From Prochlorococcus sp. AG-347-O22 (GTDB lineage: Bacteria; Cyanobacteriota; Cyanobacteriia; PCC-6307; Cyanobiaceae), in assembly GCA_003278845.1 (NCBI GenBank), contig QCCX01000003.1, positions 88,803-152,802 on the forward strand: a stretch of DNA of 64,000 bases. The letters are read 5' to 3'. The notes beneath the pieces are model-generated. The model saw only the letters and a program-made list of their open reading frames with translations, was not told where the DNA came from and did no database searches. The stretch's first letter is position 1. Each line of letters starts with the position of its first letter. Below are positions 1 to 7,762 of the stretch, one piece after another. Position numbers and translations under genes: made by a program.

Positions 1-75
1 ATTTTTGTCTTCTTTATTGGCAATAGATTTTTTATTAAAGTATTTTTCTTCAAATGGGTTGAAAATATTTATCAT
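1..75 (-). CDS. 5' end of an unidentified minus-strand ORF, cut by the window edge
   Basis: An ATG at 75-73 on the minus strand opens 25 codons that stay open to the left edge. The peptide starts MINIFNPFEEKYF and is rich in Asn, Lys and Phe. I do not recognise a family and see no clear ribosome binding site. With only 25 codons visible it could be a chance open frame; it is listed because nothing else explains the segment. Confidence 0.3.
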   Translation of the reverse strand, partial: MINIFNPFEEKYFNKKSIANKEDKN

Positions 76-177
76 CTATCGAGTAATTTTTGGTGTTGTA
101 ATTCTTTTGAATTTATAGTTGTATGTGAAAAAATTTTTTTGCAATTGTGTTAAGGTTTTAAAAAAAATTTCTTTCTA

Positions 178-330
178 ATGAACATTTTTATATCTTTCCA
201 ATTAGGTGAAGTGGAAGTTTCAAATCTAACTATATTAGTTTTAGCTTTTTTTTCTTCTTTTACATTTATAGCAGTAGGCATAAGTTCATATAAACTATAC
301 AAATCGCTTATAAATGAAGAAGATAAATAA
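178..330 (+). CDS. small single-span membrane protein, 50 aa, unknown
   Basis: ATG at 178 to TAA at 328-330 encodes 50 residues. A short polar N-terminus is followed by one hydrophobic segment (about residues 17-39, including LTILVLAFFSS and FIAVG) and a charged tail ending NEEDK. This one-helix shape resembles the small photosystem and cytochrome subunits of cyanobacteria, but I cannot match it to PsbX, PsbY, PsbM, PsbK or PetN by sequence. It stops one base before tRNA-Pro, which is on the other strand. Real-gene status is likely but unproven. Confidence 0.5.
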   Translation: MNIFISFQLGEVEVSNLTILVLAFFSSFTFIAVGISSYKLYKSLINEEDK

Positions 331-404
331 TCGGAACGGCGGGATTTGAACCCACGACCCCCACTACCCCAAAGTGGTGCGCTACCAAACTGCGCTACGC
401 CCCG
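331..404 (-). tRNA. tRNA-Pro(GGG)
   Basis: Read on the minus strand, a full cloverleaf folds. The acceptor arms CGGGGCG and CGTTCCG pair with two G-U pairs, the D arm is GCGC-AGTTTGGTA-GCGC, the anticodon stem is CCACT/AGTGG around the loop TTGGGGT (anticodon GGG), and the T-loop is TTCAAAT. The discriminator base is A (position 331) and CCA is not encoded. Its length is 74 nt. Confidence 0.96.
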
Positions 405-431
405 TTTCTTTACTATAAAGATTAGATTGAT

Positions 432-1160
432 TTAAATGTTATTCTTTATAGGATTGTTATCAGATCTCAATACACACTTTTCAACTTCCCAATTAAAGTT
501 TTCCCATATATGGTCTTCTAATTTATAGTTGCTTCCAGTAAAAACGCCTAACTTAACTTTTGTAGGTGAAGCGGAACAATACTGCCTGCTTCCAGCTGAT
601 GCAAGATATTGTTGATGATATTGTTCCGCATAAAAATATGAATCAATCATTTTTATTTCCGTTTCAATTAAACCAAGATTTTTTTTGCTTAATTCCCTTT
701 GATATTGTTCCTTACTGGCTAATATTTTTTTAATATTATTTTCATTTTTGTAATATATTGCAGATCTATATTGTGTTCCCATATCATTGCCTTGCCTGTT
801 TTTTTGAGTAGGGTCATGACATTCCCAAAACATTTTTAATAAATCACTTACATCAATTTCCCTTTTATCCCATATAACTCTTACAACTTCTGAATGACCA
901 GTTAAGCCGGAACATACTTCATAATAAGTTGGATTGTTTTTTTCTCCTCCAGCATAACCTACAGATGTTGTGATAACTCCAGGAAGTTTCCAAAAACATT
1001 TTTCAGCACCCCAGAAACAACCACATCCAAAAATTATTTCATCTTCTTCTAAATCAGGATCTTTTTGTATATGTGTTTTTAATATTCTATGCAATGAAAA
1101 AGAATCATTAGTTAAATCTACCTCATCATTATTCATAATGTTTTTCAGGAATTTAAACAT
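432..1160 (-). CDS. msrA: peptide-methionine (S)-S-oxide reductase MsrA
   Basis: MsrA reduces methionine-S-sulfoxide in proteins and free methionine using thioredoxin, which repairs oxidative damage in the cytosol. The family motif GCFWG sits at residues 47-51 with the catalytic Cys at 48, followed by the conserved VGYAGG and TGHSEVV blocks and the later EQYHQQY motif. At 242 aa it carries an N-terminal extension of about 40 polar residues before the MsrA fold, so a slightly later start is possible. It lies downstream of the ABC exporter on the same strand, 37 bp away. The family call is secure. Confidence 0.95.
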   Translation of the reverse strand: MFKFLKNIMNNDEVDLTNDSFSLHRILKTHIQKDPDLEEDEIIFGCGCFWGAEKCFWKLPGVITTSVGYAGGEKNNPTYYEVCSGLTGHSEVVRVIWDKREIDVSDLLKMFWECHDPTQKNRQGNDMGTQYRSAIYYKNENNIKKILASKEQYQRELSKKNLGLIETEIKMIDSYFYAEQYHQQYLASAGSRQYCSASPTKVKLGVFTGSNYKLEDHIWENFNWEVEKCVLRSDNNPIKNNI

Positions 1161-1197
1161 AATTTAAATCAATTTATTATAAGAAAAAAATTTACTT

Positions 1198-2943
1198 TTA
1201 GCTCTTAACAACTCTGGTAGCTAGTTCTCTATCCCAAAGTTGTTTGTATAGTCCACTCACTTCTACTAAATCTTTATGAGTCCCTTCTTGTACTATTTCT
1301 CCTTTATCCATTACTAAAACCCTATCACAAGTAGCTGCAACGGAAAGTTGGTGACTAATCATTATGATTGTTTTACTACTTCTATCACTCATTTCATCTA
1401 TTATTCTTGCTGCTGTTTTATTATCTACACTTGCTAAAGCATCATCAAGAACAACAATAGGAGAATCAACAAGCAGTGCTCTTCCTAGTGCAGTTCTTTG
1501 CCTTTGTCCACCACTTAATGTAATACCTCTTTCACCAACAATAGTTTTAAACCTTTGTGGGAAACTATTGATATCATCAATCAATCCAGCTTTTGTAGCG
1601 CTTTCTTTAACTAGATATTTAGAAGCTTTGGGTTCCCCAAAACTTAGGTTTTCTGAGATTGTAGAAGTAAATAAGAATGCTTCTTGAGGAACTATTGAAA
1701 TATTTTTTCTAAGATCGCTTAATTTTAAAGTTTTTGCATCAATTTCATCTAAAAATAATTGATTGTCTGGTATTTCAATAGTCCGTCCTAGAGACTTTGC
1801 TAGTGTTGTCTTTCCACAACCTACTGGACCAACAATTGCAATAAGTTCTCCAGGATAAATTTTAAAATTGAGATTATTTAATGCATTAAATTTTGATCCT
1901 GGATACTTTATCGTTAAATTTTTTGCTTCTAAGAATCCTTTAATTTTTCTTTTTAAAAATTTAGTTTCTTCTCTATCTACAATTTTTGGGTTGTTCTGAA
2001 AGATTTCTTCAACACGATCTAAACTTACTTGGCCAAGTTGAAAAGTATTTAAGGTAAAACCTAATAGAGCTGTTGGGAAGACAAGTCTCTCTACGTAAAG
2101 AATTAAAGCTACTAAACCACCTATAGAAATAAATCCACTTTCTAATTGAAAAGTTCCTAATGACAATAAAATCAATAATGAAATTGAGGAAATTCCTTGT
2201 AACAAAGGGAATAGAGTACTCGCAGTTCTTGCAAGTTTTATCGCTGAATTTCGATAGGCATTATTATATATGTTAAATTCTTTTTTCTCAGCATTCTCTT
2301 GGGCATAAATTTTAATTGCGCTTATACCAGATAAATCTTCTTGTATTAGATCACTAAGTTTTGATAATGATTCTTGTTGAGCTTTTCTTTGATTAACCAT
2401 TCTGCCCCCAAATAGACTTACAATTCCAAGGATTAATGGAAAAATCATTAAAGCTGATATTGTTAATGTTTTATTAATCGAAAACATTGAAGGAATAGTG
2501 AATGAATATGCTAAGACAATGTTGCACAAGCTTAAAACTGTAAAGCCTAAAAGTCTTCTTATGTTTTCAACATCGCTTGTAGCTCTACTAATAATGTCTC
2601 CACTACCTTTTTTTTGGATCCATTCTGGATCTTGTATAAGTAAATGGTCAAATAGTTTTTGACGAAGATTTACTTCTACTTTTCTACCTATTCCGAAGAC
2701 AATCTGTCTAGAAAATAATCTTATTAAACCCATACAAGTCGCTAAAAATATTAACCATAAAGATTTAGAAATAACAAAATCCGAAGAGAACCCATTTTGT
2801 AATTGGTCAATTATATTTTTTACCTCTAAGGGTATAACAACACTTAGTATATTTACAATTAAGAGAGCTAAAGCTCCGTATAAAAATTCTTTTTTATAAG
2901 GTCTTAAGTATTTAGATATAACTTTTATTTTTAAATTTTTCAT
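1198..2943 (-). CDS. ABC exporter half-transporter (MsbA/MDR type, fused membrane and ATPase domains)
   Basis: A 581-residue half-transporter. The first 310 residues or so form an ABC type-1 membrane domain with about six helices, and residues 335-575 form the ATPase. Visible motifs are Walker A GPVGCGKTT (372-380), Q-loop Gln420, signature LSGGQ (476-480), Walker B VVLDD (497-501) and switch His531. Asp501 stands where most ABC ATPases have catalytic Glu. The family works as dimers exporting lipids, drugs or peptides; the substrate cannot be read from sequence. It is a single gene with no partner subunit nearby. Confidence 0.9.
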   Translation of the reverse strand: MKNLKIKVISKYLRPYKKEFLYGALALLIVNILSVVIPLEVKNIIDQLQNGFSSDFVISKSLWLIFLATCMGLIRLFSRQIVFGIGRKVEVNLRQKLFDHLLIQDPEWIQKKGSGDIISRATSDVENIRRLLGFTVLSLCNIVLAYSFTIPSMFSINKTLTISALMIFPLILGIVSLFGGRMVNQRKAQQESLSKLSDLIQEDLSGISAIKIYAQENAEKKEFNIYNNAYRNSAIKLARTASTLFPLLQGISSISLLILLSLGTFQLESGFISIGGLVALILYVERLVFPTALLGFTLNTFQLGQVSLDRVEEIFQNNPKIVDREETKFLKRKIKGFLEAKNLTIKYPGSKFNALNNLNFKIYPGELIAIVGPVGCGKTTLAKSLGRTIEIPDNQLFLDEIDAKTLKLSDLRKNISIVPQEAFLFTSTISENLSFGEPKASKYLVKESATKAGLIDDINSFPQRFKTIVGERGITLSGGQRQRTALGRALLVDSPIVVLDDALASVDNKTAARIIDEMSDRSSKTIIMISHQLSVAATCDRVLVMDKGEIVQEGTHKDLVEVSGLYKQLWDRELATRVVKS

Positions 2944-3023
2944 TTTATTTTGCCGATATGATTAAGATAATGTTTCATTTTTGAATATGTGAGCTAATTT
3001 TATAAATGATTCAGTATTTATTT

Positions 3024-3320
3024 ATGGGTAACGAGCAAACTCATCCATTACATGAAACAGACAAAAACATTATAGATTCCCTTATCACTAAAAAAACACA
3101 AGATGATCTTGACTATATAAATTTAGCTAGATTAATAAATCGTTATACCAATTTCCCAGGAGAAATTGAAATTAAAAATGATATTGAAAAAATTTTAAAT
3201 TTTTGGAATATCACTAAAAATGAACTTTTTTTAAAAACAAAAATTATTTGGTCAAAAAGCTTCAGGCCTTCTAATACAAATAAAGATTTAGTTGGCTCAG
3301 GTTTTGATACCTCAAATTGA
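3024..3320 (+). CDS. DUF3288 family protein
   Basis: A small soluble protein of the cyanobacterial DUF3288 family, function unknown. Supporting features are the N-terminal HPLHETDK block, the central LARLINRYTNFPG segment and a Trp-containing helix near the end (FWNITKNELFLKT). I chose the ATG at 3024 (start MGNEQTHP) because family members begin close to that HP motif; an in-frame ATG at 3006 would add six residues. It lies just upstream of trpD on the same strand, and I see no functional link between them. Confidence 0.75.
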   Translation: MGNEQTHPLHETDKNIIDSLITKKTQDDLDYINLARLINRYTNFPGEIEIKNDIEKILNFWNITKNELFLKTKIIWSKSFRPSNTNKDLVGSGFDTSN

Positions 3321-3353
3321 ATTTTATCTGCAAAATTTTTCTTCCATAAATAA

Positions 3354-4388
3354 ATGTACTCTAATCTATCAAACTCTGAAATCCTAAATAATTTGTTGGA
3401 GGGAAGTGATCTTGATGAATTAACTTCTAGATCTTTAATGCAAAGATGGCTTAATGATGAAATTTCAGATGTTGAAACAGGAGCTTTCTTGAGTGCTTTG
3501 AGAGCAAAGAGTTCTACAGGTGTCGAACTAAGTTCTATGGCTGAGGAACTCTTAAATGTTTGCGAATTGCCAGTAGCAAGACCAAATTTGTATTTGGTAG
3601 ACACTTGTGGAACGGGTGGTGATGGAGCTAATACATTCAATATTTCAACTGCAGTTGCATTTGTAGCTGCATCTTGTGGGGTAAATATTGCAAAACACGG
3701 AAATAAAAGTGCGAGTGGAAAAGTTGGCTCTGCAGATGTTTTGTTGAATCTTGGTTTGAATTTAAATTGTTCATCAGAAAAAGTAATCAAAGCAGTAGGT
3801 GAAATTGGAATAACTTTTTTGTTCGCACCTGTTTGGCATAAATCTTTAATAAAACTTGCTCCATTAAGAAAGACCCTTGGGATAAGAACAGTATTTAATC
3901 AACTGGGACCATTGGTAAATCCTTTAAGACCTAATGCTCAAGTTTTGGGTGTTGCTTCAGAGGATCTTTTAAAACCTATGGGAAGTGCGCTTTTAAAAAT
4001 GGGTATGAATAGAGCAGTAGTAGTTCATGGGTTTGGTGGCCTTGATGAAGCTTCACTTCAAGGAGAAAATAAATTAGTATTTGTTGATAATGGTGAATTA
4101 CGGTTTTCAGAAGTAAATATTTCAGATTTTAACCATGAAAATATATCTAACGATAAGCTTGTGGTTTCTGATTCCGATTCTAACGAGGAAATATTAAAGT
4201 CTGTCTTAAATGGTTCTGGTCAAAAATCTCATATTGATGTGGTTGCTTTGAACTCTGCTTTAGTGCTTTGGGTAGCAGGAATTGAGGATGATTTAAAAGA
4301 GGGATTTAATAAAGCTTTATTTTCTATAAAACAAGGAGATCCTTGGAAGAAGTTTTTACTTTTAAAAAATTATTTATCCGCAAATTAG
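3354..4388 (+). CDS. trpD: anthranilate phosphoribosyltransferase TrpD
   Basis: TrpD transfers phosphoribose from PRPP to anthranilate, the second step of tryptophan synthesis. The PRPP loop CGTGGDG is at residues 85-91, followed by NTFNIST, then [17 protein letters not shown] (114-130), the anthranilate and metal binding region. The 344 aa length is normal for the family. No other trp gene is adjacent, in keeping with the scattered trp genes of cyanobacteria. The coding region ends 14 bp before the preferred carA start, so the two may be cotranscribed. Confidence 0.97.
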   Translation: MYSNLSNSEILNNLLEGSDLDELTSRSLMQRWLNDEISDVETGAFLSALRAKSSTGVELSSMAEELLNVCELPVARPNLYLVDTCGTGGDGANTFNISTAVAFVAASCGVNIAKHGNKSASGKVGSADVLLNLGLNLNCSSEKVIKAVGEIGITFLFAPVWHKSLIKLAPLRKTLGIRTVFNQLGPLVNPLRPNAQVLGVASEDLLKPMGSALLKMGMNRAVVVHGFGGLDEASLQGENKLVFVDNGELRFSEVNISDFNHENISNDKLVVSDSDSNEEILKSVLNGSGQKSHIDVVALNSALVLWVAGIEDDLKEGFNKALFSIKQGDPWKKFLLLKNYLSAN

Positions 4389-4402
4389 TTAATTTCAAAT
4401 TG

Positions 4403-5542
4403 ATGCTTAATCCATATAAGAAAAACGCTAAATTAGTTTTAAGTAACGGAATTGTTTTCCCAGGTTTCTTTTTTGGTGCTTCTGGTACAGCCGTTGGTGA
4501 AATTGTTTTTAATACGGGAATGACCGGATATCAAGAAGTTATTACTGATCCAAGTTATTATGGACAGTTATTAACATTTACTTATCCAGAGATTGGAAAT
4601 ACTGGTATTAATTTTGAAGATTCAGAATCTAATACTAATGTTAAAGGTATAATTGTTAGAAATTTTTCATCGAATAGCAGCAATTGGAGATCACAAAAGA
4701 ATTTTAATCAATGGTTAGTTGAGAAAAATATAATAGGTCTACATGGAATTGATACGAGAGCTCTTGTTAAAATTTTAAGGTCTAGTGGCGCGATGAATGG
4801 AGTTATTACATCTCTAGATAAAACTGATGAAAGTTGTTTAAAGATAATTTGTAATACTCCAAAGATGGAGGGATTAAATTTATCAAAAGTTGTTTCGACA
4901 AAGGAACAGTATTTATGGAAAAGTCATACGCAAACAATTTTTGATCTAAGGAAAAGATATGACGAATCTTCTAAAAAATTAAAAATAGTAGCAATTGATT
5001 TTGGAATTAAAAATTCAATTCTTAATAGATTTGTATCCCATGGTTGTGAAGTTTTGGTTTTACCTTCTCGATCTTCTCTAAATGATGTTCTGTCTAACAA
5101 GCCGGATGGCGTATTTTTCTCAAATGGTCCTGGTGACCCTTCATCTGTTTCTGAAGGTATAGACTTAGCAAAATCTCTTATTGAATATGGAGAGATACCT
5201 ATGTTTGGTATTTGCCTTGGCCATCAAATATTTGGATTGGCATTAGGAGGTTCAACTTATAAATTACCTTTTGGACATCGTGGTTTAAATCATCCTTGTG
5301 GTGAAAATAATAAAATTGAGATAACTAGTCAGAATCATGGTTTTGCAATTGATCCCAATTCTCTCTCAAAGGACATAGTTAGAATTACCCATTATAACCT
5401 TAACGATAATACTGTGGCTGGCCTAGAGGTTTATAATAAGCCTATATTTAGTGTGCAATATCATCCAGAAGCAGGACCTGGACCACATGATTCAGATTAT
5501 TTATTTAAAAAATTTGTTTCTCTAATGTTAGAAAGATGTTGA
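4403..5542 (+). CDS. carA: carbamoyl-phosphate synthase small (glutaminase) subunit CarA
   Basis: CarA hydrolyses glutamine and passes ammonia to CarB for carbamoyl phosphate, feeding arginine and pyrimidine synthesis. The N-terminal CPSase small-chain domain (about 1-150) is followed by a class I glutamine amidotransferase domain with nucleophile Cys271 in FGICLGHQ and the His354/Glu356 pair in YHPEAGPGPH. I chose ATG 4403 (MLNPYKK, 379 aa) because the family starts there; an in-frame start at 4343 would overlap trpD by 46 bp and add 20 non-homologous residues. carB is not in the window. Confidence 0.97.
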   Translation: MLNPYKKNAKLVLSNGIVFPGFFFGASGTAVGEIVFNTGMTGYQEVITDPSYYGQLLTFTYPEIGNTGINFEDSESNTNVKGIIVRNFSSNSSNWRSQKNFNQWLVEKNIIGLHGIDTRALVKILRSSGAMNGVITSLDKTDESCLKIICNTPKMEGLNLSKVVSTKEQYLWKSHTQTIFDLRKRYDESSKKLKIVAIDFGIKNSILNRFVSHGCEVLVLPSRSSLNDVLSNKPDGVFFSNGPGDPSSVSEGIDLAKSLIEYGEIPMFGICLGHQIFGLALGGSTYKLPFGHRGLNHPCGENNKIEITSQNHGFAIDPNSLSKDIVRITHYNLNDNTVAGLEVYNKPIFSVQYHPEAGPGPHDSDYLFKKFVSLMLERC

Positions 5543-5603
5543 CATATTGTTTTCATTTGATTTGATAATTACATTTGATATATTAATTTTTGGGAGGTAT
5601 TAA

Positions 5604-5969
5604 ATCATAGAAGATTTCCAGAAGTTAACCGTTTCTTTAAGAGGAAACCTTGAGGTTAAAACGAACATAATGGTTTTTACTTTTAAAGGCCAACTAGATG
5701 CTTTCTCAGAAAAACAATTTAAGACTTTTGTTACTAATAATTTAAAAAATGACCTTCCATTCGTTATTGATCTTACCAAAATAGATTTTTTAGATTCATC
5801 GGGTCTTGGAGCACTTGTTCAAACTTCAAAAGAATGCAAAAAGTCGAAACTTGGTTTTTCTGTCGTTGGCAATTCGAGAGTGGCCCAAACAATTAAACTT
5901 GTTCGTCTAGGGGATTTTCTTAACTTGAAGTCAAGCCTTGAAGATGCATTAAATTATTTAAAAAATTGA
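5604..5969 (+). CDS. STAS-domain protein (anti-sigma-factor antagonist, SpoIIAA/RsbV type)
   Basis: A single STAS domain with the phosphorylatable-serine motif DSSGLG (nt about 5800-5817), typical of RsbV/SpoIIAA partner-switch proteins that bind an anti-sigma kinase. The first ATG in frame is 5670, but the reading frame is open back to 5604 and the translated upstream part (EDFQKLTVSLRGNLEVK) supplies the first strand of the STAS fold. A strong GGGAGG ribosome site at 5592-5597 sits 6 nt before an ATC (5604) and 9 nt before an ATA (5607). I therefore infer a non-standard start near 5604; the conservative alternative is 5670. The stop overlaps the TTG start of the next gene. Confidence 0.8.
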   Translation: MIEDFQKLTVSLRGNLEVKTNIMVFTFKGQLDAFSEKQFKTFVTNNLKNDLPFVIDLTKIDFLDSSGLGALVQTSKECKKSKLGFSVVGNSRVAQTIKLVRLGDFLNLKSSLEDALNYLKN

Positions 5970-6364
5970 ATTATTGGATTCAAAACTTGGTTCCATATGG
6001 TTCCCCCGAGGATATAGGTGTTATTCAACTTGCATGGCTTGGAGATTCGGTATGGGAGCTCCACCAAAGACTAAGGCATGTTCATTTCCCTCTAAAATCA
6101 AAAGACCTCCATTTATCTGTAGTAAACGAAGTAAAAGCAAAATCTCAGTCAAAATCTTTAAGTCAAATTGAACATTTGTTAAATTCAAGTGAAATGGATT
6201 TAATTAGGCGTGCTAGAAATAAAACAAAGAAATATCCAAAAACTGCAGACCCAACCATATATTCTAGAGCAACTGGTTTTGAAACTCTTATTGGCTGGCT
6301 ATTTTTAAAAGATCCTCAAAGATTATCAACCCTTTTTGAATATTTAGAATTAAAAATGAATTGA
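5966..6364 (+). CDS. mrnC: Mini-ribonuclease III
   Basis: A 132-residue RNase III catalytic domain without a double-stranded RNA binding domain, which defines Mini-RNase III. In Bacillus this family matures the 23S rRNA ends. The catalytic Asp27 lies in QLAWLGDSVWE and Glu106 in ATGFETLIGWL, the two hallmark motifs. The start is TTG at 5966, overlapping the stop of the STAS gene by 4 nt, so translation is probably coupled. The next gene, an rRNA-type methylase, begins 4 bp downstream, making a plausible RNA-processing pair. Confidence 0.9.
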   Translation: MNYWIQNLVPYGSPEDIGVIQLAWLGDSVWELHQRLRHVHFPLKSKDLHLSVVNEVKAKSQSKSLSQIEHLLNSSEMDLIRRARNKTKKYPKTADPTIYSRATGFETLIGWLFLKDPQRLSTLFEYLELKMN

Positions 6365-6368
6365 ATCT

Positions 6369-7370
6369 ATGAAAAACTCCTCAAATAAATTTCGCGGAAA
6401 AAATAATAAAGATCATAAAAAAAATTCAGATTTTGGTTATTACTCAAAAAATACAAATCGTTCAGAAAAAAATGATAGATTTTTGAACAATTCCGCTAAA
6501 AATAAGAAAGTTGTAAATTTAAAAAATAATGATGAAAATACTTTTTCATCTTTAAAAAGAAGAAATCCAAGATTTAAATCTAATACTGAGTTTCCTAATA
6601 AAAATTCTGATATGCATCAAGAGTTTACTAATAAGAAAAATTTTGATGATTGGATATGGGGTAAACATTCGGTTTATGAGGCTCTTAGTAGTGATAGAGC
6701 GATTAATAGGATTTGGTGTACTTCGGAAATTTTTTCTTCAGACAAATTCTATGTTTTGCTCAAGGATCTTAAATCAAAAGGAGTTCTTATTGAAGAAGTT
6801 TCTTGGAACAGGCTTTCGCAATTGACATATGGCGCTGCACATCAAGGTGTTGCATTGCAGTTAGCATGCTCTAAAACAATATCTCTAGAACAATTAATCG
6901 ATTTTTCTAAACACAATTGTCCAAATCCTATTTTAGTCGCATTAGACGGTATAACTGATCCTCATAATGTTGGTGCGATTATAAGATCAGCGGAAGCATT
7001 TGATTGCAAGGGATTAATCATTCCTCAGAGAAGGTCTGCAGGATTGACTGGTACAGTCGCCAAGGTAGCTGCAGGAGCCTTAGAACACCTCCACGTAAGT
7101 AGAGTTGTTAACCTAAATAGAGCACTTGAGGAACTAAAGAAAAATGGTTTTCTTGTTGCTGGCTTATCTGGAGATGGTCGTATATCTATCTCGAATTTTC
7201 AAGAAAAAGCACCTTTGGTGGTTGTAGTTGGCTCTGAAGATAGAGGTATTTCTTTACTTACTCAAAAAAAATGCGATTTTATATTAAGTATTTCTCTTAA
7301 AGGTAAGACTTCAAGTTTAAATGCCTCTGTGGCGGCTGCCATATCCCTATTTCACTTGACAAGTAAATAA
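6369..7370 (+). CDS. TrmH/SpoU-family 2'-O-methyltransferase (RlmB-like)
   Basis: A SPOUT methyltransferase that probably methylates a ribose in 23S rRNA or tRNA. Residues 1-90 are a low-complexity Asn/Lys/Ser-rich extension. Residues 95-165 match the SpoU substrate-binding domain (WIWGKHSVYEAL, AAHQGVALQ). The rest is the knotted methylase domain with LDGITDPHNVGAIIRSAEA, VVGSEDRGIS and SLKGKTSSLNASVA, the three SpoU motifs. The gene starts 4 bp after mrnC. RlmB-like activity on 23S rRNA is the best guess; tRNA as target cannot be excluded. Confidence 0.9.
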   Translation: MKNSSNKFRGKNNKDHKKNSDFGYYSKNTNRSEKNDRFLNNSAKNKKVVNLKNNDENTFSSLKRRNPRFKSNTEFPNKNSDMHQEFTNKKNFDDWIWGKHSVYEALSSDRAINRIWCTSEIFSSDKFYVLLKDLKSKGVLIEEVSWNRLSQLTYGAAHQGVALQLACSKTISLEQLIDFSKHNCPNPILVALDGITDPHNVGAIIRSAEAFDCKGLIIPQRRSAGLTGTVAKVAAGALEHLHVSRVVNLNRALEELKKNGFLVAGLSGDGRISISNFQEKAPLVVVVGSEDRGISLLTQKKCDFILSISLKGKTSSLNASVAAAISLFHLTSK

Positions 7371-7448
7371 TTTTTATTGTTTCTAATCACATTTTTTAAA
7401 GACCACTAAAATGTTGTTGTTTCAATACATTTATGTGATTAATAAAAA
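7371..7448 (+). other. long-range inverted repeat / RNA hairpin in the spacer after the TrmH gene
   Basis: The 147 bp spacer between the methylase gene and the DUF1816 gene holds a perfect 9 bp inverted repeat, TAATCACAT (7384-7392) with ATGTGATTA (7433-7441). A second flanking pair, TTTTTAT (7371-7377) with ATAAAAA (7442-7448), extends it. Together they could fold a stem with a 40 nt loop and a left-hand bulge. It may be a weak terminator, a leader structure or a small RNA; the sequence does not decide. Confidence 0.4.
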
Positions 7449-7517
7449 TTTATTGAATTTTCACTACAAAATTGTATAGAATTTAACAAGAATTGATGGT
7501 CTTACAGGCCAATTAAA

Positions 7518-7733
7518 TTGATTAGAAACTTTGGAAACAAACTCGGTTTAGCTTGGTGGGCTAAAATTGAGACAGATCAACCTAGTGGTACCTACTGGTT
7601 CGGACCATTTATTACTAAACGTAGTTTAAAAGAAAATATGTCTTCTTTTATTAAAGATCTTTCTGATGAAGGGTCTAAAAATATTAAACACAGCTTAGTG
7701 CGTTGCAAAAAAGAAGAACCATTAACTGTTTGA
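7518..7733 (+). CDS. DUF1816 domain protein
   Basis: A 71-residue protein matching the cyanobacterial DUF1816 family: LAWWAKIETDQPSGTYWFGPF followed by a basic-acidic helix and a GSKNIKHSLVRCKK tail. The family has been linked by position and resemblance to phycobilisome-associated proteins, but Prochlorococcus mostly lacks phycobilisomes, so its role here is unclear. The start is TTG at 7518, giving MIRNFGNK; no ATG fits in frame before the conserved region. A -10-like TATAGAAT lies about 40 bp upstream. Confidence 0.75.
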   Translation: MIRNFGNKLGLAWWAKIETDQPSGTYWFGPFITKRSLKENMSSFIKDLSDEGSKNIKHSLVRCKKEEPLTV

Positions 7734-7762
7734 TAACTTTGAATTTAAGAGATAAATAAGAT

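Noticed and set aside
3143..3790. 215-codon open frame on the minus strand across DUF3288 and trpD
   Set aside because: It is antisense to the well-supported trpD and DUF3288 genes, has no recognisable motif, and is explained by codon bias of the sense strand.
4343..4402. Longer N-terminus for carA
   Set aside because: It overlaps trpD by 46 bp and has no homology to CarA; the start at 4403 fits the family.
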